Source: Streptosporangiaceae bacterium (GTDB taxonomy: Bacteria; Actinomycetota; Actinomycetes; Streptosporangiales; Streptosporangiaceae). From it: a DNA stretch of 47,348 nt. Below, piece after piece: positions 8,792 to 16,996 of this stretch. Position 1 is the first letter of the stretch. Each line of letters starts with the position of its first letter. The stretch lies in contig JASHUG010000429.1 of the NCBI GenBank assembly GCA_030040155.1, positions 1 through 47,348 on the forward strand, in the 5' to 3' direction. The notes below the pieces were generated by a model, which had not been told where the DNA came from, did not search any database, and worked only from the letters and a program-made list of their open reading frames with translations. The translations under genes and the position numbers were made by a program.

Positions 8792-9351
8792 CTTCGGGTT
8801 AAGGCCCAGGCCCAGCTGACCCGGATCTGTTACAGCAGCCACCAGGAACACGCGCCCGCCCGGCTCATCGCACCCCTAACGGCAGCTGCACGGACGGGCC
8901 GCCGAATGCCCCGTGGACCACCGGAGCGCGCCCTGCCACGGCGAGGATAGGCGCTGTACTACGACCGCGGTGGCTTCCCACCAATCCCCCGGATAAGGCC
9001 AGGCGCAGCCAGCGCGAGGACGAACGACGTTAACGCCGGTAAGGCCCGGCGTTTACTCGGACGGCACGGGGGGAGGCTGGCACATTCATGAGGGCGGGAG
9101 GCCGCCGCGCAGGACCTCATCCGGCCGCAATTTGGTGCCCCCTAGTCTAGGCGGGCCAGCCCGCGCCAGAGCAGGTGATAAGTGTCACATATCCTGCCAC
9201 CGGGTTGTTTGCGCCCGCCAGTCCTGCAGCGCTGCAAGGCCTGACCGGCGGAAGGCCACAGATACCGTCCGGACGGCACGGTGCAGCCCGGAACTGAGTA
9301 CAGCGCCGGCGCCGTGCGGCGGCCGCAGGGAGTACTTCGAGGCGACAATCA
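8792..9351. other. Intergenic region, 560 bp
   Basis: Convergent space between the STAND regulator and a minus-strand HTH gene. I find no credible gene. It contains the 8-bp hairpin annotated separately. The 9132-9374 stretch is open on the plus strand but its translation is Cys/Arg/Ala-rich without a ribosome site. Confidence 0.4.
9032..9053. terminator. Hairpin, possible terminator
   Basis: AACGCCGG (9032-9039) pairs perfectly with CCGGCGTT (9046-9053) around a 6-nt loop. It lies in the convergent gap, 240 nt past the STAND gene stop, followed only by a short T run (TTTA). Suitable for either strand, but distant from both genes. Confidence 0.45.
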
Positions 9352-9840
9352 CTAGCCGCAATGCGAGACGTTGATGATTTCGATCTCGCGGACTCCTATC
9401 TGTGCGACGTATTCCGCGTTGCGCCTGATGATCGAGCTGACGGTCTCGGCTGCGGCCGCTGGCTCATGGGCCTCGCATTGAATGGTGATGACAGCCTCAT
9501 CCAGCATGTCCCACAGCACTGTCGGCTGCTTTAGGTAGCCGGTGCGATGAGTGGCGGCTATGGCCGCCTGGAAGCTGGATCGGCGCGCATCGGTCAGGCT
9601 GGGGTAGAGCCCGGCTGTCATGCGTGCGGTGACTTCGAACCTGCGCAGCCGCTTGCCGGGCGGCCTTGGCTCGGGGCCGCCCGCGGCCAACATCGGCTCG
9701 ATGGTCTCGGCCAGCCAGACTGGACCGGTAGCGAGCTCAGCGTCGGGGGTCGGCAGCTTGTGCCGCTCCCGCCACTTGCCGACCAGGCCGGGGTCCGCGT
9801 CGAGGGCGCGCGCGATCTCGGAAATCCCGTAGATCTTCAA
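9352..9840 (-). CDS. Small HTH DNA-binding protein of unknown family
   Basis: 162 aa. TTG start at 9840 chosen because GAGG (9850-9853) precedes it by 9 nt and no ATG/GTG fits. Residues 1-30 (IYGISEIARALDADPGLVGK) form a helix-turn-helix and residues 30-50 (WRERHKLPTPDAELATGPVW) resemble the wing of MerR/excisionase-like domains. The C-terminal 100 residues are not recognised; they include PPGKRLRRFEVTARM and an acidic/Ala-rich helix. Two identical inverted repeats lie just upstream of the gene and are probably its own operator. Whether it acts as a repressor, activator or relaxase-like accessory protein cannot be seen. Confidence 0.65.
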   Translation of the reverse strand: MKIYGISEIARALDADPGLVGKWRERHKLPTPDAELATGPVWLAETIEPMLAAGGPEPRPPGKRLRRFEVTARMTAGLYPSLTDARRSSFQAAIAATHRTGYLKQPTVLWDMLDEAVITIQCEAHEPAAAAETVSSIIRRNAEYVAQIGVREIEIINVSHCG

Positions 9841-9860
9841 CGGTCACCGCCTCGTTCGTT

Positions 9861-9911
9861 CTGTCGTTATGGACGACAGATTAACAAGGAACCTGTCGCT
9901 ACGCCAGACAG
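9861..9911 (-). promoter_or_regulatory. Twin operator CTGTC-N9-GACAG
   Basis: Two inverted repeats with identical arms and spacing: CTGTC 9861-9865 / GACAG 9875-9879 and CTGTC 9893-9897 / GACAG 9907-9911, start-to-start 32 bp (about three helical turns). The first extends to 8-bp arms (TCTGTCGT-N5-ACGACAGA, 9860-9880). Both are followed by ATTA. They lie between 20 and 72 bp upstream of the TTG of the minus-strand HTH gene. A -35-like TTGACC (9922-9917) overlaps the distal site. Autoregulation is inferred. Confidence 0.7.
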
Positions 9912-9918
9912 ATTATGG

Positions 9919-10458
9919 TCAACCCGTGTACCCACGGTCACCGGGCATGGGTTGCACCGTGACGCCCGCGGCGGTGAGGAACTGACGGATCTGGGAGGCG
10001 TGCTCAACGACGTGCAGCGGCATGCTGCCGACAATCACCGCAAACGGCGTGCCGTGGTATCGATGGGCGCTAGGAAGTGGCCGAGCGGCCACTTTCTCCG
10101 TGAGGCCGTCAAGAGTCTGGCGGACGCGGCCGCGGCACCAGTCGACGTACCCCAGAAGCTCGGGCTTAGTGAACCTGCGATTGGGGAAGGCGAAGGTGTT
10201 GTCGTCAAACGGTTGTGGTGGTGCCCACGGCTCGAACTCGGCAGCCAGGTCGTAGTCGAGCGTTAGCAGCGCGTGGTAGCCGAGGAACCAGGGGGCCGAA
10301 CCGTGCAATCCCCCGTGCGGCGTCGGACCCGTCGGCGCCTCGTCTGGCCACAAGTCCGTCTGCCACAGGTCTTCTGGGCAGTCGGTCAGCGCCGCATCCA
10401 TCAGCCGCAGCGCGTGTTCGAAGTTATGAGCCATGCTCTGGACAAACGCGTTCGACAC
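9919..10458 (-). CDS. DinB-family protein (DinB/YfiT-like four-helix bundle)
   Basis: 179 aa. DinB-like metal-dependent fold: three metal-ligand histidines are suggested by MAHNFEHAL near the N-terminus, WFLGYHALLTLDYDL near residue 60 and PLHVVEHASQIRQFL near residue 150; the last is the typical HxxxH element. Such proteins in actinobacteria include thiol (mycothiol/bacillithiol) transferases and many of unknown use. GTG start at 10458 has no clear ribosome site; ATG at 10434 (MAHNFEH) is an alternative start. Transcribed in the same direction as the HTH gene, but the operators and a -35-like box at its 3' end suggest that gene has its own promoter. Function beyond family is not claimed. Confidence 0.75.
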   Translation of the reverse strand: MSNAFVQSMAHNFEHALRLMDAALTDCPEDLWQTDLWPDEAPTGPTPHGGLHGSAPWFLGYHALLTLDYDLAAEFEPWAPPQPFDDNTFAFPNRRFTKPELLGYVDWCRGRVRQTLDGLTEKVAARPLPSAHRYHGTPFAVIVGSMPLHVVEHASQIRQFLTAAGVTVQPMPGDRGYTG

Positions 10459-10589
10459 GATGCCGGTATACCGCAGTCAGGCAGTTTCGCGCGCGTCAAG
10501 CGTCCGGCTCGAGCCGGTCGACGACCTCCGACAGCTCGCCCTCCGCTGACACGAGTACGGTCGTCCGAGTCGCCTCGCGGGAGCCGGGC

Positions 10590-12191
10590 TCAGTTCACGC
10601 ACGGGACGCCATTCTGCGCGCTGACGGCGCCACCCTGCGGGCCGCTGGTCGGAATCACCGAGCCGGGACTTGGTCGAGGCGAGCTGGCTGCTGCACTGGT
10701 GACCAGGCTGGCGGGAAAGATCGTGCTGGTGCCAAGCAGGATCTCGACATGACCGGGCCGCACCGCAGCGGCGGGCACGGCGATCACGCCGAACATGGCG
10801 CCGATCTTGCTGGCGCTCGCGGACGCTCCTGCCCCGTACAGCACGCTCGTCCCGATGCGTAGGTCAGCGTTTCCGACCTCGCCGGCCTCGTAGCCCGTTC
10901 GCACCAGTGCCGTCGAGATGCGCCTGGCCAAACCCGCTGTCTCGCCGCCATTCAGCACATCTACGGTCGCCTTCTTTCCCTGAGCGGCGGCGCGCTGCGG
11001 CCCGGCGCTGCTCCGAGCGGTAGTGGCAGCGAAGGCCGCGTGCACAATCTGCCTGATGTAGGCCGGGTTGACGAGGTTCGCGTCCTGCCCGTCAATCGTC
11101 TGGTATCCCTCGATTGGCAGCGTGTGGAAAACGAGGTTCGCGCTCGTCAGGTCACGCATCTGGGCCGCGAAGTCCAGCAGGTTCCAGCCCGCATCGGTGA
11201 TGACGTACTGCTTGGCGACCGTTATGAGAGCCTGCACCTTGGTCAGGTCGTCAAGGACTCCGTCGGCGTGCAGTTCGTGCATCACCGAGTCGAGAAAAGC
11301 CTGCTGACGATGGGTCCGGTCCAGGTCTCCGTTGGGCAAGCCATCGCGCTGCCGGACGAAGGCCAGCGCCTGCGAGGCGTCGAGGTGCTGATAGCCCGCA
11401 TGGAAATTCGCCCCGGAATTCTTGTCGTGAACAGCGTGCCTGAGGCAGACTTCCACGCCGCCAAGCACCTTCGCCAGCTCGTAGAACCCATACAGGTTCA
11501 CGGCGGCGAAGTGATCGATATGCACCCCGGTCAACTGCTCAACAGTGGCGACGGCCGCGGCCTGGCCAGCTTCGTTACCCAGGACGGCCAGCTGATCTTG
11601 GCTGATGCTCGGGTCGCTAGCCTTAATTTGCTGCTCCCGGTAGGTCAGGCTGACGCCGTACGCCTGATCGATCTTCCCCTGCTGCTCGGGGCCGACCGTG
11701 TCAGCGAACTGAACCCAGTCGTCACGCGGTATAGAGAAACCGACAGCCTTTCTACCGCCCGCCGGTATGTGAATAAGGATAAGGGTATTGGTGTCATTTC
11801 CGCCTACACCGCCGGCGACGGCCGCCGCACTGCCAGCGTGCAGCTGATCCAGAATGCTCGACGGCAGGATATCGCCATTCCAATATCTCCGGCTTTCTAT
11901 GCCCATTAGCAAGATATTCTGCGTGCCAATAGAAGGACCACTGAGTATGGCGTTCGAGCCGCCGATGCCACCGAGTTCGCGCACCACGATGTAGGCGAAG
12001 CCGCTCGCTACCAGTACGATCAGCGACATCGCACAGTTCAGGAAATACCCGGTCCCGCCCGCTATCCGGCGCGGTCTGGATCTGGCCGTCCTGGCTCGCA
12101 GGCTGCCTCTCGGCCTCGGGAGCCCTGCTGCTCGCCAGGCGGCAGCGACGCGATCCTCAGGCGTGGCCGGGTCATTATGTGGCCCGCTCAT
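10590..12191 (-). CDS. LytR-CpsA-Psr (LCP) family cell-wall ligase
   Basis: 533 aa. Transfers wall glycopolymers from lipid carrier to peptidoglycan on the outer face of the membrane. Seen: basic cytoplasmic N-terminus, one membrane helix (about 52-70), then the LCP domain with NDTNTLILIHIP, SIPRDDWV (the Arg/Asp pair that handles the pyrophosphate), KIDQAYG, VNLYGFYELAKVLGGVEVCL and ALAFVRQRDGLPNGDLDRT. A LytR_C domain follows (ATVDVLNGGETAGLARRIST). ATG with GGGGGA 5 nt upstream. Divergent from the DUF6542 gene across 83 bp. Tail ends NGVPCVN, with a lone Cys like that in the second LCP protein of this window. Paralogue of the gene at 18.9-20.7 kb. Confidence 0.9.
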   Translation of the reverse strand: MSGPHNDPATPEDRVAAAWRAAGLPRPRGSLRARTARSRPRRIAGGTGYFLNCAMSLIVLVASGFAYIVVRELGGIGGSNAILSGPSIGTQNILLMGIESRRYWNGDILPSSILDQLHAGSAAAVAGGVGGNDTNTLILIHIPAGGRKAVGFSIPRDDWVQFADTVGPEQQGKIDQAYGVSLTYREQQIKASDPSISQDQLAVLGNEAGQAAAVATVEQLTGVHIDHFAAVNLYGFYELAKVLGGVEVCLRHAVHDKNSGANFHAGYQHLDASQALAFVRQRDGLPNGDLDRTHRQQAFLDSVMHELHADGVLDDLTKVQALITVAKQYVITDAGWNLLDFAAQMRDLTSANLVFHTLPIEGYQTIDGQDANLVNPAYIRQIVHAAFAATTARSSAGPQRAAAQGKKATVDVLNGGETAGLARRISTALVRTGYEAGEVGNADLRIGTSVLYGAGASASASKIGAMFGVIAVPAAAVRPGHVEILLGTSTIFPASLVTSAAASSPRPSPGSVIPTSGPQGGAVSAQNGVPCVN

Positions 12192-12274
12192 CGATTCCCC
12201 CGTGCTCGGTCATCACATTGCAAGAAACGTTACCTACAGGAGTTTCCGCAAACCACAACCGCTAGCCTAAAGAG

Positions 12275-13375
12275 ATGGCGGCGCCGCAAGCAGACAATGA
12301 GGAGCCGCGCGAAGGGGATCGCCTGAATCCCGGAACTGGTCCCGCATCGCCGGGACCGGGCCAGCCAAGCCCGGCTCAGGGCCAGCGCCCGGTTTCGGGA
12401 GAACGCACCTCCCAAGGCCCACCTCACGGATCAAGCCCCGCCGCACAGTCACGGTCAGCCCAGGAATCTCCGCCGCCGAGGGGGTCAAGCTCGAGTCAGC
12501 GGCCGGAGTCGCAGCAGTCACGTCGGGCGCAGGAGCCACCGAAGCGGCCCCAGTCACCGCGTCCGGCCGATGCGTCAGGCCTGCCGCCACGACGAGAACG
12601 GACGTCGTCGAGCATGTCAGCCGACTGGCGCAAGCCGGGCCAATCACCCGGCCAGGCAGAGGCCCAGCGCGCGTGGGGCTCCCGCCCGGGTCGGCTCGGC
12701 CCGATCACCGTGGCCTTCGGGGCACTAGCGGGCGGCCTACTGACAGTAATGGCGGGTTCGGAGCCCGGCTGGCTCCTCGGCCTATTCGTCGTCGCCGCGA
12801 CCGCAGCCGGAACGTCGGCCGTTCGCCGGACATCGGCGTACCTCGTTATCCCCGTGCCTGCACTGGCCTATTTCGTGGCGGCCATCATCGCCGGGCTGAT
12901 CCATGACCGGGGTGTTGATACCTCACGAGCGATCCTGCTCGTCAACGCCGTGCAGTGGGTCGCCAACGGCTTCGTCTGGATGTTCCTGGCGACAGTCACT
13001 GCCATCGGGATTACGGTGGGGCGCTGGGTGATGACCGGGCGCGCCGGATACGGCATGGGCGGTTCCTGGCTGGCTCGCCTCGTCGGACCTTGGCCCGCCC
13101 CGGACGCAACCGGGCAGGGTCGCGGAGCGCAGGCCGCACGCCCGCCGGCATCCCGACCGGACACTGCTCGATCCGCTACTGCCCGACCCGCCACCGCTCA
13201 ACCGGACGACGCCCGGCCCGGCGCCGCTCACTCTGAGGACGCGGGATCCAGCGACACCCCGACGGAGCCTCTCGCCGCCAATCGCCAGCAGGCCGCGCCC
13301 CCGAGTTCCGATGCGACCGCCGCGGAGCCCATCCGCCGCGAGACCGTTGACACCGACCGCTCGGCCGACACCTAA
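12275..13375 (+). CDS. DUF6542-type multi-pass membrane protein with disordered tails
   Basis: 366 aa. Residues 1-138 are Pro/Ser/Gln/Arg-rich and disordered. A central block of four predicted membrane helices (about 145-250) begins GPITVAFGALAGGLLTVM and includes AYLVIPVPALAYFVAAIIAG and WVANGFVWMFLATVTAIGIT. A second disordered Ala/Pro/Asp-rich tail follows. This layout matches actinobacterial DUF6542 proteins, whose job is unknown. It diverges from an LCP ligase over an 83-bp gap, so a link to cell-envelope assembly is a guess from context. ATG preceded by AAGAG only. Confidence 0.65.
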   Translation: MAAPQADNEEPREGDRLNPGTGPASPGPGQPSPAQGQRPVSGERTSQGPPHGSSPAAQSRSAQESPPPRGSSSSQRPESQQSRRAQEPPKRPQSPRPADASGLPPRRERTSSSMSADWRKPGQSPGQAEAQRAWGSRPGRLGPITVAFGALAGGLLTVMAGSEPGWLLGLFVVAATAAGTSAVRRTSAYLVIPVPALAYFVAAIIAGLIHDRGVDTSRAILLVNAVQWVANGFVWMFLATVTAIGITVGRWVMTGRAGYGMGGSWLARLVGPWPAPDATGQGRGAQAARPPASRPDTARSATARPATAQPDDARPGAAHSEDAGSSDTPTEPLAANRQQAAPPSSDATAAEPIRRETVDTDRSADT

Positions 13376-13388
13376 GCCGGCTCGCCCT

Positions 13389-13404
13389 GCTGACGAGCGT
13401 CAGC
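13389..13404. terminator. Bidirectional terminator hairpin
   Basis: GCTGACG (13389-13395) and CGTCAGC (13398-13404) are perfect complements, forming a six-pair stem with a 4-nt loop. It sits between the convergent DUF6542 gene and the DUF1203 gene and overlaps the latter's stop codon. No clear T tract. Confidence 0.5.
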
Positions 13405-13912
13405 CGCGCCGGACGGCAAAGTTGTAGCAGCCGTAGCCCACGTTGCGCAGATGCACGATCGTGACGTCTGGCCGGGCGAACAGTTCGCGGATCACCCTGA
13501 GCGCATGCTCCCCGTCGGGGACCAGGACTCCATCGGCGATCGCACCGTCTCGGTCGTAGGCCCGCACGACCTGCTGGCGGTGACTCAAGGCGGGCGGGTA
13601 GCGGTCCGGAGTGAGGTAGCCGCTGCACCGATCGGCGTGGATGAACACCGGGCCGCGTTCGGCGTAAGCACCACGTGTGCCCGGCGGTGTATAGGCGAGG
13701 AGCAGCACTCGCTCGCCGGGGACGGATTCCAGCAGGCAGCACCGCAGCGGATTGCCGCCTTCCGCGTCAACCTCGGCGGTCAGCCGGTTCCCGGCTTCGT
13801 CCACCCCGGCCGCCCTGATCTCCTCCAGCCTGCCCGGCGGTATCGGCGCGAAGACGAGCTCGCGTTCGGCTGGAGTTTCACTCGCGACCTGCTCGGAAAG
13901 ATGCGTTGTCAT
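13400..13912 (-). CDS. DUF1203 family protein
   Basis: 170 aa from ATG 13912; a TTG three codons upstream is possible, and neither has a good ribosome site. Sequence features match DUF1203: NPLRCCLLESVPGERVLLL, PVFIHADRCSGY, LSHRQQVVRAYDRDG and a C-terminal HLRNVGYGCYNFAVRR. Family members are small cytosolic proteins of unknown function with conserved His and Cys residues (here HADRC and GYGCYNF), which suggests a metal site, though none is proven. Convergent with the membrane-protein gene and transcribed in the same direction as the methyltransferase upstream. Confidence 0.75.
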   Translation of the reverse strand: MTTHLSEQVASETPAERELVFAPIPPGRLEEIRAAGVDEAGNRLTAEVDAEGGNPLRCCLLESVPGERVLLLAYTPPGTRGAYAERGPVFIHADRCSGYLTPDRYPPALSHRQQVVRAYDRDGAIADGVLVPDGEHALRVIRELFARPDVTIVHLRNVGYGCYNFAVRRG

Positions 13913-13960
13913 ACCAGGCAAACGCCGCGGCGGGTCACAACGTGAGGTGGGCGGCCCAGT

Positions 13961-14608
13961 TCAGGGCTGGCGCCGAGCCAGCAAGTATGCGCGGTTCGTC
14001 TCGACCTCGGCCGGGTAGTTCATGCGCTCCAGCCGCATCTCAACGCGGAAGCCCGCGCGCTCCAAGGCCTCCGCCACGTCCGGCGGCTGCAGGAAACGGA
14101 AGTCGACGTCCACGGGATGACCCCACCACTCGGCCAGGTGCCTAACCTCTGAGCCGACGTGAAACGCGACGAGGAGAAGCCCGCGGGCGCGGAGCACTCG
14201 GTGAATCTCATCGAGTGCGGGGGCCAGCTCGTCCGGCTCCAGATGAATGACCGAGTAAAACGCGACCGCCGCCGCGAATTCGCAGTCCGCGGCCGGAAGC
14301 TGCAGCAGGCTCCCCTCGCGGAACTCGACCGCGGGAAATTCCCGGCGACCCACGGCGATCATGGCGGGTGACAGATCAATGCCCACCGTGGTCAGGCCTC
14401 GCCCGGCGAGCCAGGCCGCCACGTGCCCCGGACCGCACCCAAGATCGGCGATGGGCGCACCGCCATCAGCCTGTTCGGCCAAGCAGGCAAGCAGGGCCCG
14501 GTCCAGCGGCTTGCCGGCGAGCTCGTCTCGCAACGCAGCCGTGTAGTCCTCCGCCACAGCGTCGTAGCTGCGGCGCACTGTGTGTTCCCGCGAAGTAGCT
14601 CGTTCCAT
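13961..14608 (-). CDS. Class I SAM-dependent methyltransferase
   Basis: 215 aa from ATG 14608, chosen because GGAG lies 9 nt upstream; GTG at 14623 is an alternative. SAM-binding motif I IADLGCGPGHVAAWLAGRG, motif II GIDLSPAMI, motif III VEFREGSLLQLPA and post-motif FYSVIHLEPDELAPALDEIH are all present, so it is an intact UbiE/Methyltransf_11-type enzyme. The ending PAEVETNRAYLLARR is typical of stand-alone actinobacterial small-molecule methyltransferases. Substrate cannot be read from sequence. It follows the two-component genes on the same strand after a 45-nt gap and may share their transcript. Confidence 0.82.
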   Translation of the reverse strand: MERATSREHTVRRSYDAVAEDYTAALRDELAGKPLDRALLACLAEQADGGAPIADLGCGPGHVAAWLAGRGLTTVGIDLSPAMIAVGRREFPAVEFREGSLLQLPAADCEFAAAVAFYSVIHLEPDELAPALDEIHRVLRARGLLLVAFHVGSEVRHLAEWWGHPVDVDFRFLQPPDVAEALERAGFRVEMRLERMNYPAEVETNRAYLLARRQP

Positions 14609-14653
14609 GACGAAAGTCTCCACGACCGATCCCCCGGCTGCTGCGCCGGTACC

Positions 14654-15298
14654 TTAGCCGTTCAGGTATGCCAGCACGGCCAGCACGCGCCGGTTGTCGT
14701 CATCTGACGGCGCGAGGTCGAGCTTGCTGAAGATGCTCGTGCTGTGCTTGCTGACCGCCTTCTCCGTGACGAACAGGCGCTGTGCGATGGCGCTGTTGGA
14801 CCGGCCCTGCGCCATCAACTCCAGCACGTCGCGCTCTCTTGCGGACAGCCGTGCTAGCGGCTCTTGCCGCACTCGCCGGCCGAGCAGTTTCGTGACGACT
14901 TCCGGATCCATGACCGTCCCGCCACCGGCGACGGTCCTGACCGCGTCGACGAACTGATCGTCGTTGAACACGCGGTCCTTCAGCAGGTAACCGACGCCGC
15001 CGGCGTCGTCGGCCAGCAGCTCACGCGCGTACAGCTGCTCGACATACTGCGAGAGGACGAGCACCGGCAGCCCAGGCACCTCGCGCCGAGCCCGCAGGGC
15101 GGCCCGCAGCCCGTCATCGGTGAACGTGGGCGGCAGCCTGACGTCGACGATGGCGACGTCGGGCCGTTCGCCGACGAGCGCGGCGGCAAGGCCGGGCGCG
15201 TCGTCGACCGCCGCCGCGATCTCGAACCCATGCGCTCCGAGCAGCCTGACGAGCCCGTCCCTCAGGAGGAAGAGATCTTCGGCAACGACGACGCGCAC
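14654..15298 (-). CDS. NarL/FixJ-type response regulator
   Basis: 214 aa. Receiver domain (1-120) with acidic pocket Glu7/Asp8 and phospho-acceptor Asp52 (VAIVDVRLPP), conserved Lys in YLLKDRVF, then a LuxR-type HTH (about 148-205): LSARERDVLELMAQGRSNSA followed by KAVSKHSTSIFSKL. GTG start at 15298 lies inside the kinase gene (37-nt overlap), so the two are translationally coupled and the kinase is its partner. An extra DDAGGVGYLLKDR segment is typical of DesR/LiaR relatives. Regulated genes are not evident. Confidence 0.9.
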   Translation of the reverse strand: MRVVVAEDLFLLRDGLVRLLGAHGFEIAAAVDDAPGLAAALVGERPDVAIVDVRLPPTFTDDGLRAALRARREVPGLPVLVLSQYVEQLYARELLADDAGGVGYLLKDRVFNDDQFVDAVRTVAGGGTVMDPEVVTKLLGRRVRQEPLARLSARERDVLELMAQGRSNSAIAQRLFVTEKAVSKHSTSIFSKLDLAPSDDDNRRVLAVLAYLNG

Positions 15299-16866
15299 GG
15301 CACCTCCATCACCGCCATTGTCGGCCCCCCTGGCGGACTGCTGACCGCGAGAATGCCGTCAAAGGAGGCAAGCCGCTTCTCGATCCCGGCAAGTCCGCTG
15401 CCGAGAGCCGGATCGGCGCCACCCAGGCCGAAGTCCGTGACCTCGACCCGTAGCATCGAGCCCGAGTGCCGGACAGTGATCCTCGCGTCGCGCGCTCCGG
15501 AGTGCTTCGCCGCGTTGGTCAGCAACTCGGCAATCGAAAAGTAGCAGGCCGTCTCGACCGGCGCGGGCAGCTGCCCTGGCAGGTCAACGTCGGTTTCGAC
15601 GTTGAGCGGACTGTCCAGAGCCAGTGCACGCACAGCGTCGGCGAGTCCGCGGTCGGCCAGCACTGGCGGGTGCACGCCGCGGACTAGCTCCCTCAGCTCG
15701 GTCAGCGCCTTGGCGGACGCCTCCCTGGCCTCGGCGACCAGCGCGGCGGCCGCCTCCGGGTTGGCATGCATGAGCTTCTCCGCCGCGCGCAGGTTCATGC
15801 CCAGCGCGACCAGTCGCGCCTGAGCCCCGTCATGCAGGTCACGCTCCAGCCGCCGCAGGTCGGCCGCTGCGGTATCGACGGCGACCGCGCGGCTTCTCAC
15901 CAGGTGCTGCACCTGGCTCGTCAGCTGGGCCCGTGGCACGAGGCCGACCAGCCGGCGAACGGTCGGGAAGCTGCGCGGGACGAGCCAGCAGCCCAAGCCG
16001 AGGAAGACGAACGCCTCGGCCAGGGCCATGTCGACCGTGCCCTGGCTCTGCAAGCCGACGAGGCCGTACCGCGGGTCGGCGACCGGCGGCTGTGCGGTGG
16101 CCGCGCTGGATTGCGGGACGACGGAGGCGACGTTGCTGCCGTTGATCCAGGACTTGACCAAGAGCAAGCCCGTCAGCCCGAGGACGATGAGCCCGACCGC
16201 GGTGAGCCTCGCTGCAGAGCCCGGTGCTCGCCTGATGATAAATGCCGCGGCGGCTGACAGGACGATCGTCAATGTAAGCCAGAAACCGGCACTGATGATC
16301 GCCGAACCAACCACCACCACGGGAAGCAACAGCAGGCCCCATAGCTGGTCAGCAGGGCTCTCGGTGGCCATGCGGCCGAGCACGAGCCGGGCAGCGGCGG
16401 GATGAGCGCGCAACTCGCGCCACCCCAGCCAGCCGCCGAGCGCCAGGAATGCATAGGCCTGGACCAGCACCATCCACATCGGCGAGTCCCAGGAGTGCGC
16501 AAGGCCATACCAGCCTGGCCTGGCTACTCCCCAGGCGATCTCGCGAGCGATGGCGATCCCGGTCAGGCCGAGGATGATCAGCAGCACCGATGCGATCAAG
16601 CCGGCGGCGCGGGGCCGCAGCAGCAGCACCAGTCCTGCACCCGCCAGCCCGACCGCCCACTGCCCAGCGCTGATCGAGTCCGCGAGCGCGGACGCCACCA
16701 GAACCAGCAGGGCGCATGAGCCGAACTCGCGAAGGCGCCCCCGTTGCCCCTTCGCCGTCGTCGGCGAGTCCGCCCGCCACCAGACCACGCCCAGGCACCC
16801 GGCGACCAGCAGCACGATGATCACCGCCCCGATCCCGTGCGGCGCGCCGATGTCATGATGGGCCAT
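15262..16866 (-). CDS. Sensor histidine kinase, NarL/DesK (HisKA_3) type
   Basis: 534 aa. The N-terminal ~300 residues hold about eight predicted membrane helices with little cytosolic or extracellular sequence except a loop near SSAATAQPPVADPRYGLVGL, so it senses a membrane or small extracellular signal. The kinase core has the H-box RRLERDLHDGAQARLVALG with phospho-accepting His345, N-box ELLTNAAKHSGA and ATP-lid glycines FGLGGADPALGSGLAGIEKR. ATG with GGAGG 5 nt upstream. It phosphorylates the overlapping response regulator. Divergent partner genes are lacking; hutI lies downstream on the right in the same strand direction with a 130-nt gap. Confidence 0.9.
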   Translation of the reverse strand: MAHHDIGAPHGIGAVIIVLLVAGCLGVVWWRADSPTTAKGQRGRLREFGSCALLVLVASALADSISAGQWAVGLAGAGLVLLLRPRAAGLIASVLLIILGLTGIAIAREIAWGVARPGWYGLAHSWDSPMWMVLVQAYAFLALGGWLGWRELRAHPAAARLVLGRMATESPADQLWGLLLLPVVVVGSAIISAGFWLTLTIVLSAAAAFIIRRAPGSAARLTAVGLIVLGLTGLLLVKSWINGSNVASVVPQSSAATAQPPVADPRYGLVGLQSQGTVDMALAEAFVFLGLGCWLVPRSFPTVRRLVGLVPRAQLTSQVQHLVRSRAVAVDTAAADLRRLERDLHDGAQARLVALGMNLRAAEKLMHANPEAAAALVAEAREASAKALTELRELVRGVHPPVLADRGLADAVRALALDSPLNVETDVDLPGQLPAPVETACYFSIAELLTNAAKHSGARDARITVRHSGSMLRVEVTDFGLGGADPALGSGLAGIEKRLASFDGILAVSSPPGGPTMAVMEVPCASSLPKISSS

Positions 16867-16996
16867 CCTGGCCTCCGTTCGCGCAGCTCAATGCCGTTAC
16901 GCGGCTAGCCTCTCGCAGTCGGCGCGACCAGGCTATGGGCTGAGCCCCACAGCCTGGGTAGGCCTAGGCCCCCGCGCTCGCCACAACAACCCTGCC

